The position numbers and the translations under genes were made by a program. This document shows positions 15,579 to 21,021 of a stretch of DNA of 21,021 nt, piece by piece. The notes beneath the pieces are model-generated. The model had not been told where the DNA came from. It was given only the letters and a program-made list of their open reading frames with translations, and did no database searches. The stretch comes from Paracoccaceae bacterium (GTDB lineage: Bacteria; Pseudomonadota; Alphaproteobacteria; Rhodobacterales; Rhodobacteraceae). The stretch is from assembly GCA_007120685.1 (NCBI GenBank), contig SKNG01000140.1:1-21021 (forward strand), written 5' to 3'. Within the stretch, counting starts at the first letter, position 1; each line of letters begins with the position of its first letter.

Positions 15579-16454
15579 TTACACCTTCTTCGTTCGAACC
15601 TGCGCAAACAGGCCGTGCGGGCGGAAGATCAGCACCAGGATCAGGATGGTGTACGGCGCCAGCTGGCTGTAGCCCGAAGGCAGGTAGCGGCTCGCGAAGG
15701 GTTCGATCACGCCGACGATCAGCCCGCCCAGCAGCGCGCCGGGCAGCGAGCCGAAGCCGCCGATCACCGCCGCCGCGAAAGCCTTGATGCCAATGAACCC
15801 GGCCGAGACATCCATCGCGCCCTTGGACGCATAGAGAATGCCGGCGATGCAGGCGACGATGGCCGAAAGTGCCCAGACCGCGCCCTGCACCCGCTTGACC
15901 GGGATCCCCATGTAATAGGCCGCCATCTGGTTCTGGCTGGATGCCTGCATGGCCAGGCCCAGCTTGGTGCGCTGGAAGAACTGCCACAGGAAGATGGTCA
16001 GCAGCACGGTGACGATGATCACCGCCAGATCGGCCATGCTGATCACGGCGCCACCGACGCGCACATCGCCCAGCGCCAGCGGCGATTGCAGGTTCAGCGG
16101 CTCATGGCCCCAGATGGCGCCGGCGGCAAAGCGGATCACGAATCCCAGCGAGATGGTCAGGATGACGATGGCCACCTGGTTCTGCCCGAACAGGCTGCGC
16201 AGCAGCGTGATGTCCAGCAGATAGCCCAGCGCCCCCATGATCAGCAGCGCCAGCGGCACGGCGATCCAGAAATTGATGCCCAGAAAGTGGGTGTTCACCA
16301 GACCGATCATCACGAAGGCGCCCAGCATCATGAAATCGCCCTGGGCGAAATTCACCGCCTCCGTGGCCTTGTAGATCAGCACGAAGCCCAGCGCGATCAG
16401 CCCGTATACGCAGCCGTTCGCCAGCCCGCTGAGAAGCAGTTGCATGATTTCCAT
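15579..16454 (-). CDS. livH: Branched-chain amino acid-type ABC transporter permease LivH
   Basis: A 291-residue inner-membrane permease that starts MEIMQLLLSGLANGCVYGLI and has KATEAVNFAQGDFMMLGAF, the permease loop QRTKLGLAMQASSQNQMAAYYMG and GGFGSLPGALLGG, all characteristic of LivH. The frame extends to 16535, but the extra 27 residues (polar, Arg-rich) are unlike the family. ATG 16454 is preceded by GGGAGG about 10 bases upstream on the minus strand, so it is chosen. It is the first gene of the operon livH-livM-livG-livF-ligase-binding protein. Confidence 0.93.
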   Translation of the reverse strand: MEIMQLLLSGLANGCVYGLIALGFVLIYKATEAVNFAQGDFMMLGAFVMIGLVNTHFLGINFWIAVPLALLIMGALGYLLDITLLRSLFGQNQVAIVILTISLGFVIRFAAGAIWGHEPLNLQSPLALGDVRVGGAVISMADLAVIIVTVLLTIFLWQFFQRTKLGLAMQASSQNQMAAYYMGIPVKRVQGAVWALSAIVACIAGILYASKGAMDVSAGFIGIKAFAAAVIGGFGSLPGALLGGLIVGVIEPFASRYLPSGYSQLAPYTILILVLIFRPHGLFAQVRTKKV

Positions 16455-16508
16455 CAGGCGGCCCTCCCAAGCCCGCATCGTTCTTGTCTGCCCGGCGGGC
16501 GCGCGCCG

Positions 16509-16560
16509 ATCCTGACAGGATGCGTTGGCGAACATTCACCGGACGGACGCGCCTTTTCAA
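16509..16560 (-). promoter_or_regulatory. Candidate liv operon promoter with palindromic operator
   Basis: On the minus strand, TTGAAA (16555-16560) is followed by a 17-base spacer and GAATGT (16532-16537). The -35 is good and the -10 weak. The perfect palindrome ATCCTGACAGGAT (16509-16521) lies just downstream of where transcription would start and about 55 bases before the livH ATG, a usual place for a repressor operator. No regulator gene is next to it in this window. Assigned by eye only. Confidence 0.35.
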
Positions 16561-16685
16561 CTGAAATCATCGCAATACCCCCGCTGGCGACGCTACGGAA
16601 ACAGCCCGACGCGCCAGCGCAACCACACCCAAAACGCGAAAATCCTTCGCGCGACTCGCAAAATAGGCTTCTTTCGCTGTTCTCT

Positions 16686-16710
16686 CGCGGCTAACCTTTG
16701 GTTAACCGCG
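16686..16710 (+). promoter_or_regulatory. Inverted repeat upstream of the transglutaminase-like gene
   Basis: Arms CGCGGCTAACC and GGTTAACCGCG, separated by TTT, are complementary at 10 of 11 positions (one C/A mismatch). The repeat ends 57 bases before the ATG at 16768. It could be a dimeric regulator site or a 5'-leader hairpin; there is no T-tract for termination. Confidence 0.45.
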
Positions 16711-16767
16711 TTCTGGCCCGTCCCAGCCGCGGTGACTGGCAGGCGCAAGCATAAAGAGAGGAACATC

Positions 16768-17874
16768 ATGATTCAGATTGGCACATTTGATGGCAGCGAC
16801 GTCTGCCGGGACGCATTTCACCTGACTACGCTGGGACTTTACCTCGACGACATGGCCGAAGCCGTGCATGCGCGCGGGAATGTCCAGCACCTGGCCGCCG
16901 GCATGCCCCTGCCTGCCGATACCGGCCGCGGCCTCAATGTGGTGCTGGCCGGCAAGATTTCGGGGCCGGCAGACTGGTACGGGCCGGGCAACCATTTCGC
17001 CACGCCAGTGCAGAAAGACGCCGCGCCAATGACCGTGGCGGTGGACGGCACCTCGGTCTGGACGCTGGACACGTCCGACGCTGCCTGGCGCAACCCCGGC
17101 AACGCCGCGCTGCAAAGGGCACTCGCCCATGCCCTGATCGCGGCCGATACCGCCGAGGCCGCCGCCGCACCGCCCGCGCAGATGCCGGACCCGGCCAGCC
17201 TGTGCGACCATGACCACCCCGAGATCCGCCGCCGCGCCGTGCGCCTGCGCCGCGCCACCCCCACCTCGACCGCGCGCGCGATCTTCCATTTCATCCAGGC
17301 CATGCCCTATCGCTTCGGCCATTGGCACGAGCGCGCCTCGGACACCTTGCGCCGCGGCGTCGGCATGTGCACGACAAAGGCCAATCTGCAGGTCGCGCTG
17401 ATGCGCGCGGCGGGGCTCGAGGCCGGTTTCGTGGAAACCCCGATGCCGATGTCGAAGCTGGGCAAGCTGATGCCCGATCCCTGGCTGGCCCTGATGCGCC
17501 ACGAGGTGCGCCATTACTTCGCCGCGGTGAAACTGAATGGCACATGGTGGGCCTGCGATGCCTCCTATGACGACACCGCCTTCAACATCTATATCGAGAC
17601 GATGCCGGAACTGGCCTTCCTGATCCCTGCGTGGTTCGACGAGGGCCGCCCCTACTCGCCCGCCTACGAGGCCAAGGGCGCCGATCCCACCGACATCACG
17701 GTGGTGCCGCATCTGCATGAGGTGATGGGCAAGGCCAGCCGCTTCGGTCCGCGCCATTTCGAGGCGCTGAACGTCAAGGTCGACCGCGCGCGCGGCGCCC
17801 ATCGCCGGCAGGGGCATCTGGCCGGGCTAGCGGCGCTGGCCGATGGTGGGACGAGCGTTGAGGTCTCGGCATGA
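16768..17874 (+). CDS. Transglutaminase-like superfamily protein
   Basis: A 368-residue protein with a transglutaminase/papain-like core in the C-terminal half. The triad is visible: Cys201 in GVGMCTTKANLQVALMRAAG, His249 in RHEVRHYFAAVKLNGTWW and Asp264 in ACDASYDD. The N-terminal half (about 1-140) has no motif I recognise and includes an Ala/Pro-rich linker (129-143). No signal peptide is seen, so it is probably cytoplasmic. Bacterial members act as peptidases, amidases or amide-forming enzymes; the substrate here is unknown. ATG 16768 is preceded by AGAGAGGA; the frame is open to 16525, but the upstream part is intergenic in character. The stop overlaps the start of the CoaBC-like gene (ATGA, 17871-17874), implying a shared pathway. 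Confidence 0.85.
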   Translation: MIQIGTFDGSDVCRDAFHLTTLGLYLDDMAEAVHARGNVQHLAAGMPLPADTGRGLNVVLAGKISGPADWYGPGNHFATPVQKDAAPMTVAVDGTSVWTLDTSDAAWRNPGNAALQRALAHALIAADTAEAAAAPPAQMPDPASLCDHDHPEIRRRAVRLRRATPTSTARAIFHFIQAMPYRFGHWHERASDTLRRGVGMCTTKANLQVALMRAAGLEAGFVETPMPMSKLGKLMPDPWLALMRHEVRHYFAAVKLNGTWWACDASYDDTAFNIYIETMPELAFLIPAWFDEGRPYSPAYEAKGADPTDITVVPHLHEVMGKASRFGPRHFEALNVKVDRARGAHRRQGHLAGLAALADGGTSVEVSA

Positions 17875-19154
17875 GCCTTTACGACTGGGATTTCTCGGCG
17901 CCCACGCCCTCGGGCATGGGCGACCACGATGTGCCGATGCTGTCCGACCGTCTGGCCGGGCGGCGGGTGGCGCTCTTGGTCACCGGCGGCATCGCGGCGA
18001 TGAAGACGCCGGAACTGGCGCGCGGACTGCGCCGGCACGGGGCGCAGGTGGTGGCCTTCGCCAGCCCCGACGCCCTGCGCTATGTGGGGCGCGAGGCGCT
18101 GGAATGGGCCACGCTGGGCCCGGTGGTGACAGGGCTGACCTGGGCGGCGGAACACCTGTCCGACGCCGCGCCCTTCGATGCCTATCTGGTCGCCCCGGCC
18201 ACGCATGGCACGATTGCCAAGATGGCCCATGGCATCGGCGACACGGTGGTGACCTCGGCGCTGATCTCGGCCCTGGGGCGGATGGAGCAGGGACGCGCGC
18301 AGGTGCTGGTGGCGCCGACGATGCATGGCACCATGCACAACGCGCAACTGCTGGACAACAGCCGTCGCCTGGCCGCGCAGGGCGTGCGCTTTGTGGCGCC
18401 GCGCGATGCCTATGGCAAGCACAACCTGCCCTCGACCGAGACGATCTGCATCGCCGTCGGGCGGGCGCTGTCGTGCTCGGCCCTGGCGGGCAAGCGCATC
18501 ATGGTCACTGCCGGGCCGACGCCGGTGCCGGTGGATGGCGTGCGGCGCATCGTCAACCGCTTCCGCGGCCGGCTGGGCGCGCGGGTGGCCGAGGAACTGA
18601 TCTGGCGCGGCGCCGAGGCCGAGCTGATCCTGGGCGACGGCGCCTGGCGGCCCAATACACCGCTGCCGCTGACGATAACCCGCACCTATGACGCCTATCG
18701 CGACACCGTGGTCGCCCGCGCGGGCGAGGGGCTCTTTGCCGGCGTCTTCTCGGCCGGAGTGGCCGATTACCGGCCGCGCCACCCGGTGGAGGGCAAGATC
18801 ACCTCTGGCCAGCCCTCACTGACGCTGGAACTGGAACCGACCGAAAAGGTGATCGACCTGGCCTGCGCTGCAGGGCCGATGATGCATTGCGTTGCCTTCA
18901 AGTATCTGGAAGGCGTCAGCGAGGACGAACTGATCCGCGTCGCCGCGAAACGTCTGGGTCGCGCCGGTCTGGTCGTCGCCACCCGCGGCGAGGATACCGC
19001 CGGCACCGAGCAGCGTGCGCTGATGGTCACGGCGCAGGCTGTGCAACCGGTCGCAGACAAGCGCGCCATTGCGGCGGCTATTGCCGACCACCTGGAAAGC
19101 CTGGCGGCCAGCGGTGCTGCGGCGGGAACGACAGCAGCCGAAGCCGCCGAATGA
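17871..19154 (+). CDS. CoaBC-like flavoprotein: atypical phosphopantothenoylcysteine decarboxylase/synthase homologue
   Basis: A 427-residue, two-domain protein. Residues about 30-200 form a flavoprotein (HFCD) fold: TGGIAAMKTPELARGL (38-53) and APATHGTIAKMAHGIGDT (108-125). Residues about 205-410 form a DFP/PPC-synthetase fold: VTAGPTPVPVDGVRRIVNRF (212-231) and SAGVADYRP (294-302) with Lys309. Canonical CoaBC makes 4'-phosphopantetheine from phosphopantothenate, cysteine and CTP. Here His95 aligns with the catalytic His, but the hallmark PxMNxxMW reads PTMHGTMH (149-156; Asn replaced by His), and the ACGD-type Cys clamp is replaced by AYGKHNLP. The synthetase half keeps an Asn (229) and Lys (309) but has NRFRGRLG for NRSSGKMG. 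It is therefore probably a paralogue with another substrate, although an unusual true CoaBC is not excluded. It is translationally coupled to the transglutaminase-like gene, and its stop abuts that of msrC. Confidence 0.85.
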   Translation: MSLYDWDFSAPTPSGMGDHDVPMLSDRLAGRRVALLVTGGIAAMKTPELARGLRRHGAQVVAFASPDALRYVGREALEWATLGPVVTGLTWAAEHLSDAAPFDAYLVAPATHGTIAKMAHGIGDTVVTSALISALGRMEQGRAQVLVAPTMHGTMHNAQLLDNSRRLAAQGVRFVAPRDAYGKHNLPSTETICIAVGRALSCSALAGKRIMVTAGPTPVPVDGVRRIVNRFRGRLGARVAEELIWRGAEAELILGDGAWRPNTPLPLTITRTYDAYRDTVVARAGEGLFAGVFSAGVADYRPRHPVEGKITSGQPSLTLELEPTEKVIDLACAAGPMMHCVAFKYLEGVSEDELIRVAAKRLGRAGLVVATRGEDTAGTEQRALMVTAQAVQPVADKRAIAAAIADHLESLAASGAAAGTTAAEAAE

Positions 19155-19607
19155 TTACCCCCGCGCGAAGGTCTCGCGCAGGATGGCGGCCAGCGCCTCG
19201 GCGTCTTCTTCGGTGAAGGCGTCGGGCTGGTCGCTGTCGATATCCAGCACGCCGATCACTTCGCCAGCGGCATCGAATACCGGCAGCACCAGTTCCGACC
19301 GGGTGCTGGCAGCACAGGCGATATGGTCGGGAAAGGCGTCCACGTCCGCTACCCTCTGCACCTGCCCGGTCCGCGCCGCCGCGCCGCAGACCCCGCGCTC
19401 GAAGGGGATCACCAGACAGCCATGCCCGCCCTGATAGGGGCCGATCTTCAGGATGCCCGGTTCTGTCACCCGGTAGAACCCAGTCCAATCGAAGCGGTCG
19501 TCGCTGTGATGGATCTCGCATGCGAGCGTGGCCATGAGCGCCACCGCGTCGCGCTCGCCTTCGGTCAACGCGCCTATCCGCGCTGCCAGCGCCCCGTAAT
19601 CGACCAT
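19155..19607 (-). CDS. msrC: Free methionine-(R)-sulfoxide reductase (GAF domain)
   Basis: A 150-residue single-GAF-domain enzyme that reduces free L-methionine-R-sulfoxide in the cytoplasm, using thioredoxin. All three family cysteines are present: Cys64 (GHGCLVIPF), Cys74 (RGVCGAAARTG) and Cys98 (DHIACAASTRSELVLPV). Their 10- and 24-residue spacing is the same as Cys84/94/118 of E. coli MsrC. ATG 19607 is chosen because GGAGAGG precedes it. In-frame ATGs at 19622, 19631 and 19667 lie in an intergenic hairpin repeat and add no family sequence. Its stop codon is directly adjacent to that of the converging CoaBC-like gene, with no intergenic base. Confidence 0.93.
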   Translation of the reverse strand: MVDYGALAARIGALTEGERDAVALMATLACEIHHSDDRFDWTGFYRVTEPGILKIGPYQGGHGCLVIPFERGVCGAAARTGQVQRVADVDAFPDHIACAASTRSELVLPVFDAAGEVIGVLDIDSDQPDAFTEEDAEALAAILRETFARG

Positions 19608-19629
19608 TCGCCTCTCCGTCATGGCTGTC

Positions 19630-19692
19630 ATCTTGCCCGAAGTACGCCGGGGGGAGTCGCCCGCCAAGGGCGACGGGGGGCAGCGCCCCCTT
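19630..19692. repeat. Intergenic double-hairpin element, probable terminator of lrgAB
   Basis: Two hairpins lie between the lrgB stop and msrC: GTCGCCC (19656-19662)/GGGCGAC (19668-19674), and GGGGGC (19676-19681)/GCCCCC (19685-19690) starting three bases from the lrgB stop. The flanking GCCCGAAGTACGCCGGGGG completes a pattern that I remember as recurrent after genes in Rhodobacteraceae. It may terminate lrgAB transcription or stabilise its 3' end; no T-tract follows on the minus strand. The family-wide recurrence is from memory, not checked. Confidence 0.6.
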
Positions 19693-20409
19693 TCACAGGA
19701 ACAGCCGCAATGCCAGCGGCGCCAGCAGCGCGGTCAGAATCGCATTCAGCCCCATGCCGATCCCGGCAAAGGCCCCGGCGGTGGGATGCACCTGAAAGGC
19801 CCGCGCGGTGCCGATACCATGCGCGGCCACCCCCACCGCCAGCCCCCGCGCGCGCCAGTCGGTGATGCCCAAAGCGTTGAAAAGCGGCGTCACCATCACC
19901 GCGCCCACGATCCCGGTCAGCAGCACCAGTACCGCGGCCAGCGTGGGCGAACCGCCCAGCGATTCGGCGATGCCGATGGCCACCGGCGCGGTGGTGCTCT
20001 TCGGCGCCAGGGCGGCGAGGACCTCGCCATCGACGCCCAGCGCGGCGGCAATCCACAGTGCCGAGACAACGGCCACAACCGAGCCCACGGCCAACCCGGC
20101 CAGCACTGGCAGCAAGGCGCGGCGCAACCGGCGGCCCTGCTGGTAAAGCGGCACGGCCAGCGCCACGGTGGCGGGGCCAAGCAGGAAATGCACGAATTGC
20201 GCGCCCTCGAAATAAACCGGATAAGGCGTGCCCGTGCCCCAGAGCGTCAGCGCCAGCAGGATCACGGCGATCAGCACGGGATTGGCCCAGGGCGACCGGC
20301 CCGTAGCGGCGCTCAGCGTATCGGCGACGACATAGGCCACCAGCGTCAGCGTCAGCCAGACCAGCGGGCCCGAGGCAAGGTAGCTCCAGATCTCGGCGAA
20401 CTCACGCAT
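19693..20409 (-). CDS. lrgB: LrgB/CidB family membrane protein
   Basis: A 238-residue integral membrane protein with about six or more hydrophobic segments. It has the family landmarks NPVLIAVILL, LLGPATVALAVPLYQQ, LAPKSTTAPVAIGIAESLGG (the strongly conserved KSxTxPxA motif) and AHGIGTARAF. LrgB/CidB proteins work with LrgA/CidA small membrane proteins in murein hydrolase control or in glycolate/pyruvate-type transport, depending on organism; which applies here cannot be told. The start at 20409 has GGGAGG upstream on the minus strand and overlaps the lrgA stop by eight bases (20402-20409), indicating a coupled pair. Confidence 0.94.
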   Translation of the reverse strand: MREFAEIWSYLASGPLVWLTLTLVAYVVADTLSAATGRSPWANPVLIAVILLALTLWGTGTPYPVYFEGAQFVHFLLGPATVALAVPLYQQGRRLRRALLPVLAGLAVGSVVAVVSALWIAAALGVDGEVLAALAPKSTTAPVAIGIAESLGGSPTLAAVLVLLTGIVGAVMVTPLFNALGITDWRARGLAVGVAAHGIGTARAFQVHPTAGAFAGIGMGLNAILTALLAPLALRLFL

Positions 20410-20785
20410 CCTCGCGCCTCCCGCCAGCCCCCTCGTCATCGCGGCAGCCAGTGAGCCGGGCGACGGCCAGAAAGGCCAAGGCCCCGGCGAGCAGCGCCAG
20501 CAAGGTCGACAGCACGAGCGCCAGCAATAGCCAGCCTGCCTGCAAGCCCAACCGGTCCAGATGGCCGACCACCCCTACCCCGGCCGGCACAAAGAGCAGC
20601 GCCAGATGCCGCAGGATCCCCTCGCCCACAGGCATTACCAGCGCAGCGGCGCGGTCAGACAGGGACAGAAGCGCCAACATCAGCCCCATACCCAGTACCG
20701 GACCGGGCACCGGCAGACCGGCGGCGCGCGCCAGGGTCTCGCCGAGCAGCTGACAAAGCAGGATCAGGGTCAGAGCATGGATCAT
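20402..20785 (-). CDS. lrgA: LrgA/CidA family holin-like membrane protein
   Basis: A 127-residue protein with four predicted transmembrane segments: IHALTLILLCQLLGETLA, PGPVLGMGLMLALLSL, ALLFVPAGVGVVGHLDRLG (conserved FVPAGVGV motif) and a long hydrophobic helix before the polar tail. Members are described as holin-like partners of LrgB. The frame is open up to 20866, but the upstream part is Pro/Arg-rich and not membrane-like. Starting at 20785 gives the usual family size, and GGAAAG lies upstream on the minus strand. The tail CRDDEGAGGRREDA is hydrophilic and overlaps lrgB. Confidence 0.92.
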   Translation of the reverse strand: MIHALTLILLCQLLGETLARAAGLPVPGPVLGMGLMLALLSLSDRAAALVMPVGEGILRHLALLFVPAGVGVVGHLDRLGLQAGWLLLALVLSTLLALLAGALAFLAVARLTGCRDDEGAGGRREDA

Positions 20786-20862
20786 CGGCGGGCTTTCCGG
20801 CAGGGGTGGCGGCCATGCTGCGCCGGTTCGGGCAAGGCGGCAAGCCCCGGCACCGGAGCAAC

Positions 20863-20889
20863 GCAAGGCTTTTGCAGAAAAAGCCTTGC
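20863..20889. repeat. 11-bp perfect inverted repeat upstream of lrgA
   Basis: GCAAGGCTTTT (20863-20873) and AAAAGCCTTGC (20879-20889) form a perfect 11-bp stem with a 5-base loop. It overlaps the palindrome CCTTGCAAGG (20884-20893) at the presumed IS boundary. It could be a terminator-like hairpin reading off the IS, a regulator site for lrgAB, or partly created by the insertion. Confidence 0.55.
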
Positions 20890-21021
20890 AAGGGTTTTAC
20901 TTAACCCGGATAATTCACGACGCTTGTATTGATGGCCCTGACGCCATGTCTTCCGCGGTCCATTGATTCTGGACGCACGCTGGAGCTTCGTCCGGGTTTT
21001 CCGACGGACGGCGGTGTTATC
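20884..21021 (+). mobile_element. Left end of a putative IS1380-type insertion sequence (truncated by window)
   Basis: The sequence shifts from GC-rich intergenic DNA to CCTTGCAAGG, then TTTTACTTAACCCGGATAATT, which resembles left ends of IS1380-family elements as I remember them. An open frame reading rightward begins at 20932. The right end, the second inverted repeat and target duplications lie outside the window, so the boundary at 20884 is approximate. The family is inferred from memory plus the N-terminus of the open frame. Confidence 0.5.
20932..21021 (+). CDS. Putative IS1380-family transposase, N-terminal fragment (3' partial)
   Basis: Thirty codons from ATG 20932 run without a stop to the window edge: MALTPCLPRSIDSG, then RTLELRPGFPTDGGVI. 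The pattern of a hydrophobic strand followed by (S/T)DGG-V resembles the start of IS1380-family DDE transposases (typically a strand followed by SSDGGxLLL). An in-frame stop lies upstream at 20911-20913. There is no good ribosome binding site, which is common for transposase genes. A TTG at 20929 is an alternative start. With only 30 residues the assignment is tentative. Confidence 0.5.
   Translation, partial: MALTPCLPRSIDSGRTLELRPGFPTDGGVI

Larger units (their letters stand above)
16455..16767. other. Divergent control region between livH and the transglutaminase-like gene
   Basis: This 313-bp stretch has no convincing gene and must carry the promoters of two divergent operons. Seen within it are the 13-bp palindrome at 16509-16521, an 8-bp inverted repeat CGCTGGCG (16582-16589)/CGCCAGCG (16612-16619) and an 11-bp-arm inverted repeat at 16686-16710. 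The part from about 16620 to 16710 is visibly more AT-rich than the surrounding coding DNA. Confidence 0.7.

Noticed and set aside
14756..15787. 343-codon + strand open frame over livM
   Set aside because: Extremely His/Gln/Asp-rich reverse reading of transmembrane codons; livM is clear on the other strand.
16525..16767. Extension of the transglutaminase-like frame to 16525
   Set aside because: The region includes inverted repeats and AT-rich control DNA, and the ribosome binding site is directly before 16768.

Overview
This window is GC-rich DNA with dense gene packing, four-base ATGA gene overlaps and protein families typical of the alphaproteobacterial family Rhodobacteraceae (Paracoccus/Rhodobacter type). 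The assignment rests on recognised protein families, the SDHAF4-like/rsmB neighbourhood, a Liv-type transporter operon carrying an acyl-CoA ligase, and an intergenic hairpin element of a kind I associate with this family. No database search was possible. No tRNA, rRNA or CRISPR array was seen.

Region 1 (1-3940, + strand): a 5'-truncated dimethylglycine/sarcosine-dehydrogenase-like flavoprotein is followed after 68 bp by a thiamine-diphosphate enzyme of the sulfoacetaldehyde acetyltransferase (Xsc) family. Together they could oxidise an N-methylated amine or sulfonate and process the resulting aldehyde. A 112-bp element with nested inverted repeats and two perfect 20-bp palindromes lies between this pair and the convergent serB.

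Region 2 (4182-9707): mostly housekeeping genes. These are serB (serine synthesis), a small exported protein of unknown function, an SDHAF4-like succinate dehydrogenase assembly factor, rsmB (16S rRNA m5C methyltransferase), an M17 leucyl aminopeptidase and a translationally coupled NlpC/P60 cysteine peptidase. The aminopeptidase ends in a Lys-Gly/Thr tail encoded by a hexamer repeat.

Region 3 (9756-16560, - strand): a complete branched-chain-amino-acid-type ABC transporter operon in the order livH-livM-livG-livF-acyl-CoA ligase-periplasmic binding protein, closed by a strong intrinsic terminator. The ligase suggests that the imported substrate is a carboxylic acid that is activated with CoA after uptake, not an amino acid. 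A candidate promoter with a perfect 13-bp palindrome just downstream sits before livH.

Region 4 (16768-19154, + strand): a translationally coupled pair, a transglutaminase-fold protein with an intact Cys-His-Asp triad and a two-domain CoaBC-like flavoprotein. In the latter the decarboxylase half has lost the hallmark Asn and the substrate-clamp Cys while keeping the His. This pair is the best candidate in the window for an undescribed pathway.

Region 5 (19155-21021): free methionine-R-sulfoxide reductase (msrC), a hairpin-rich intergenic repeat, the membrane pair lrgA-lrgB and, at the right edge, what looks like the left end and first 30 codons of an IS1380-type insertion sequence upstream of lrgA.
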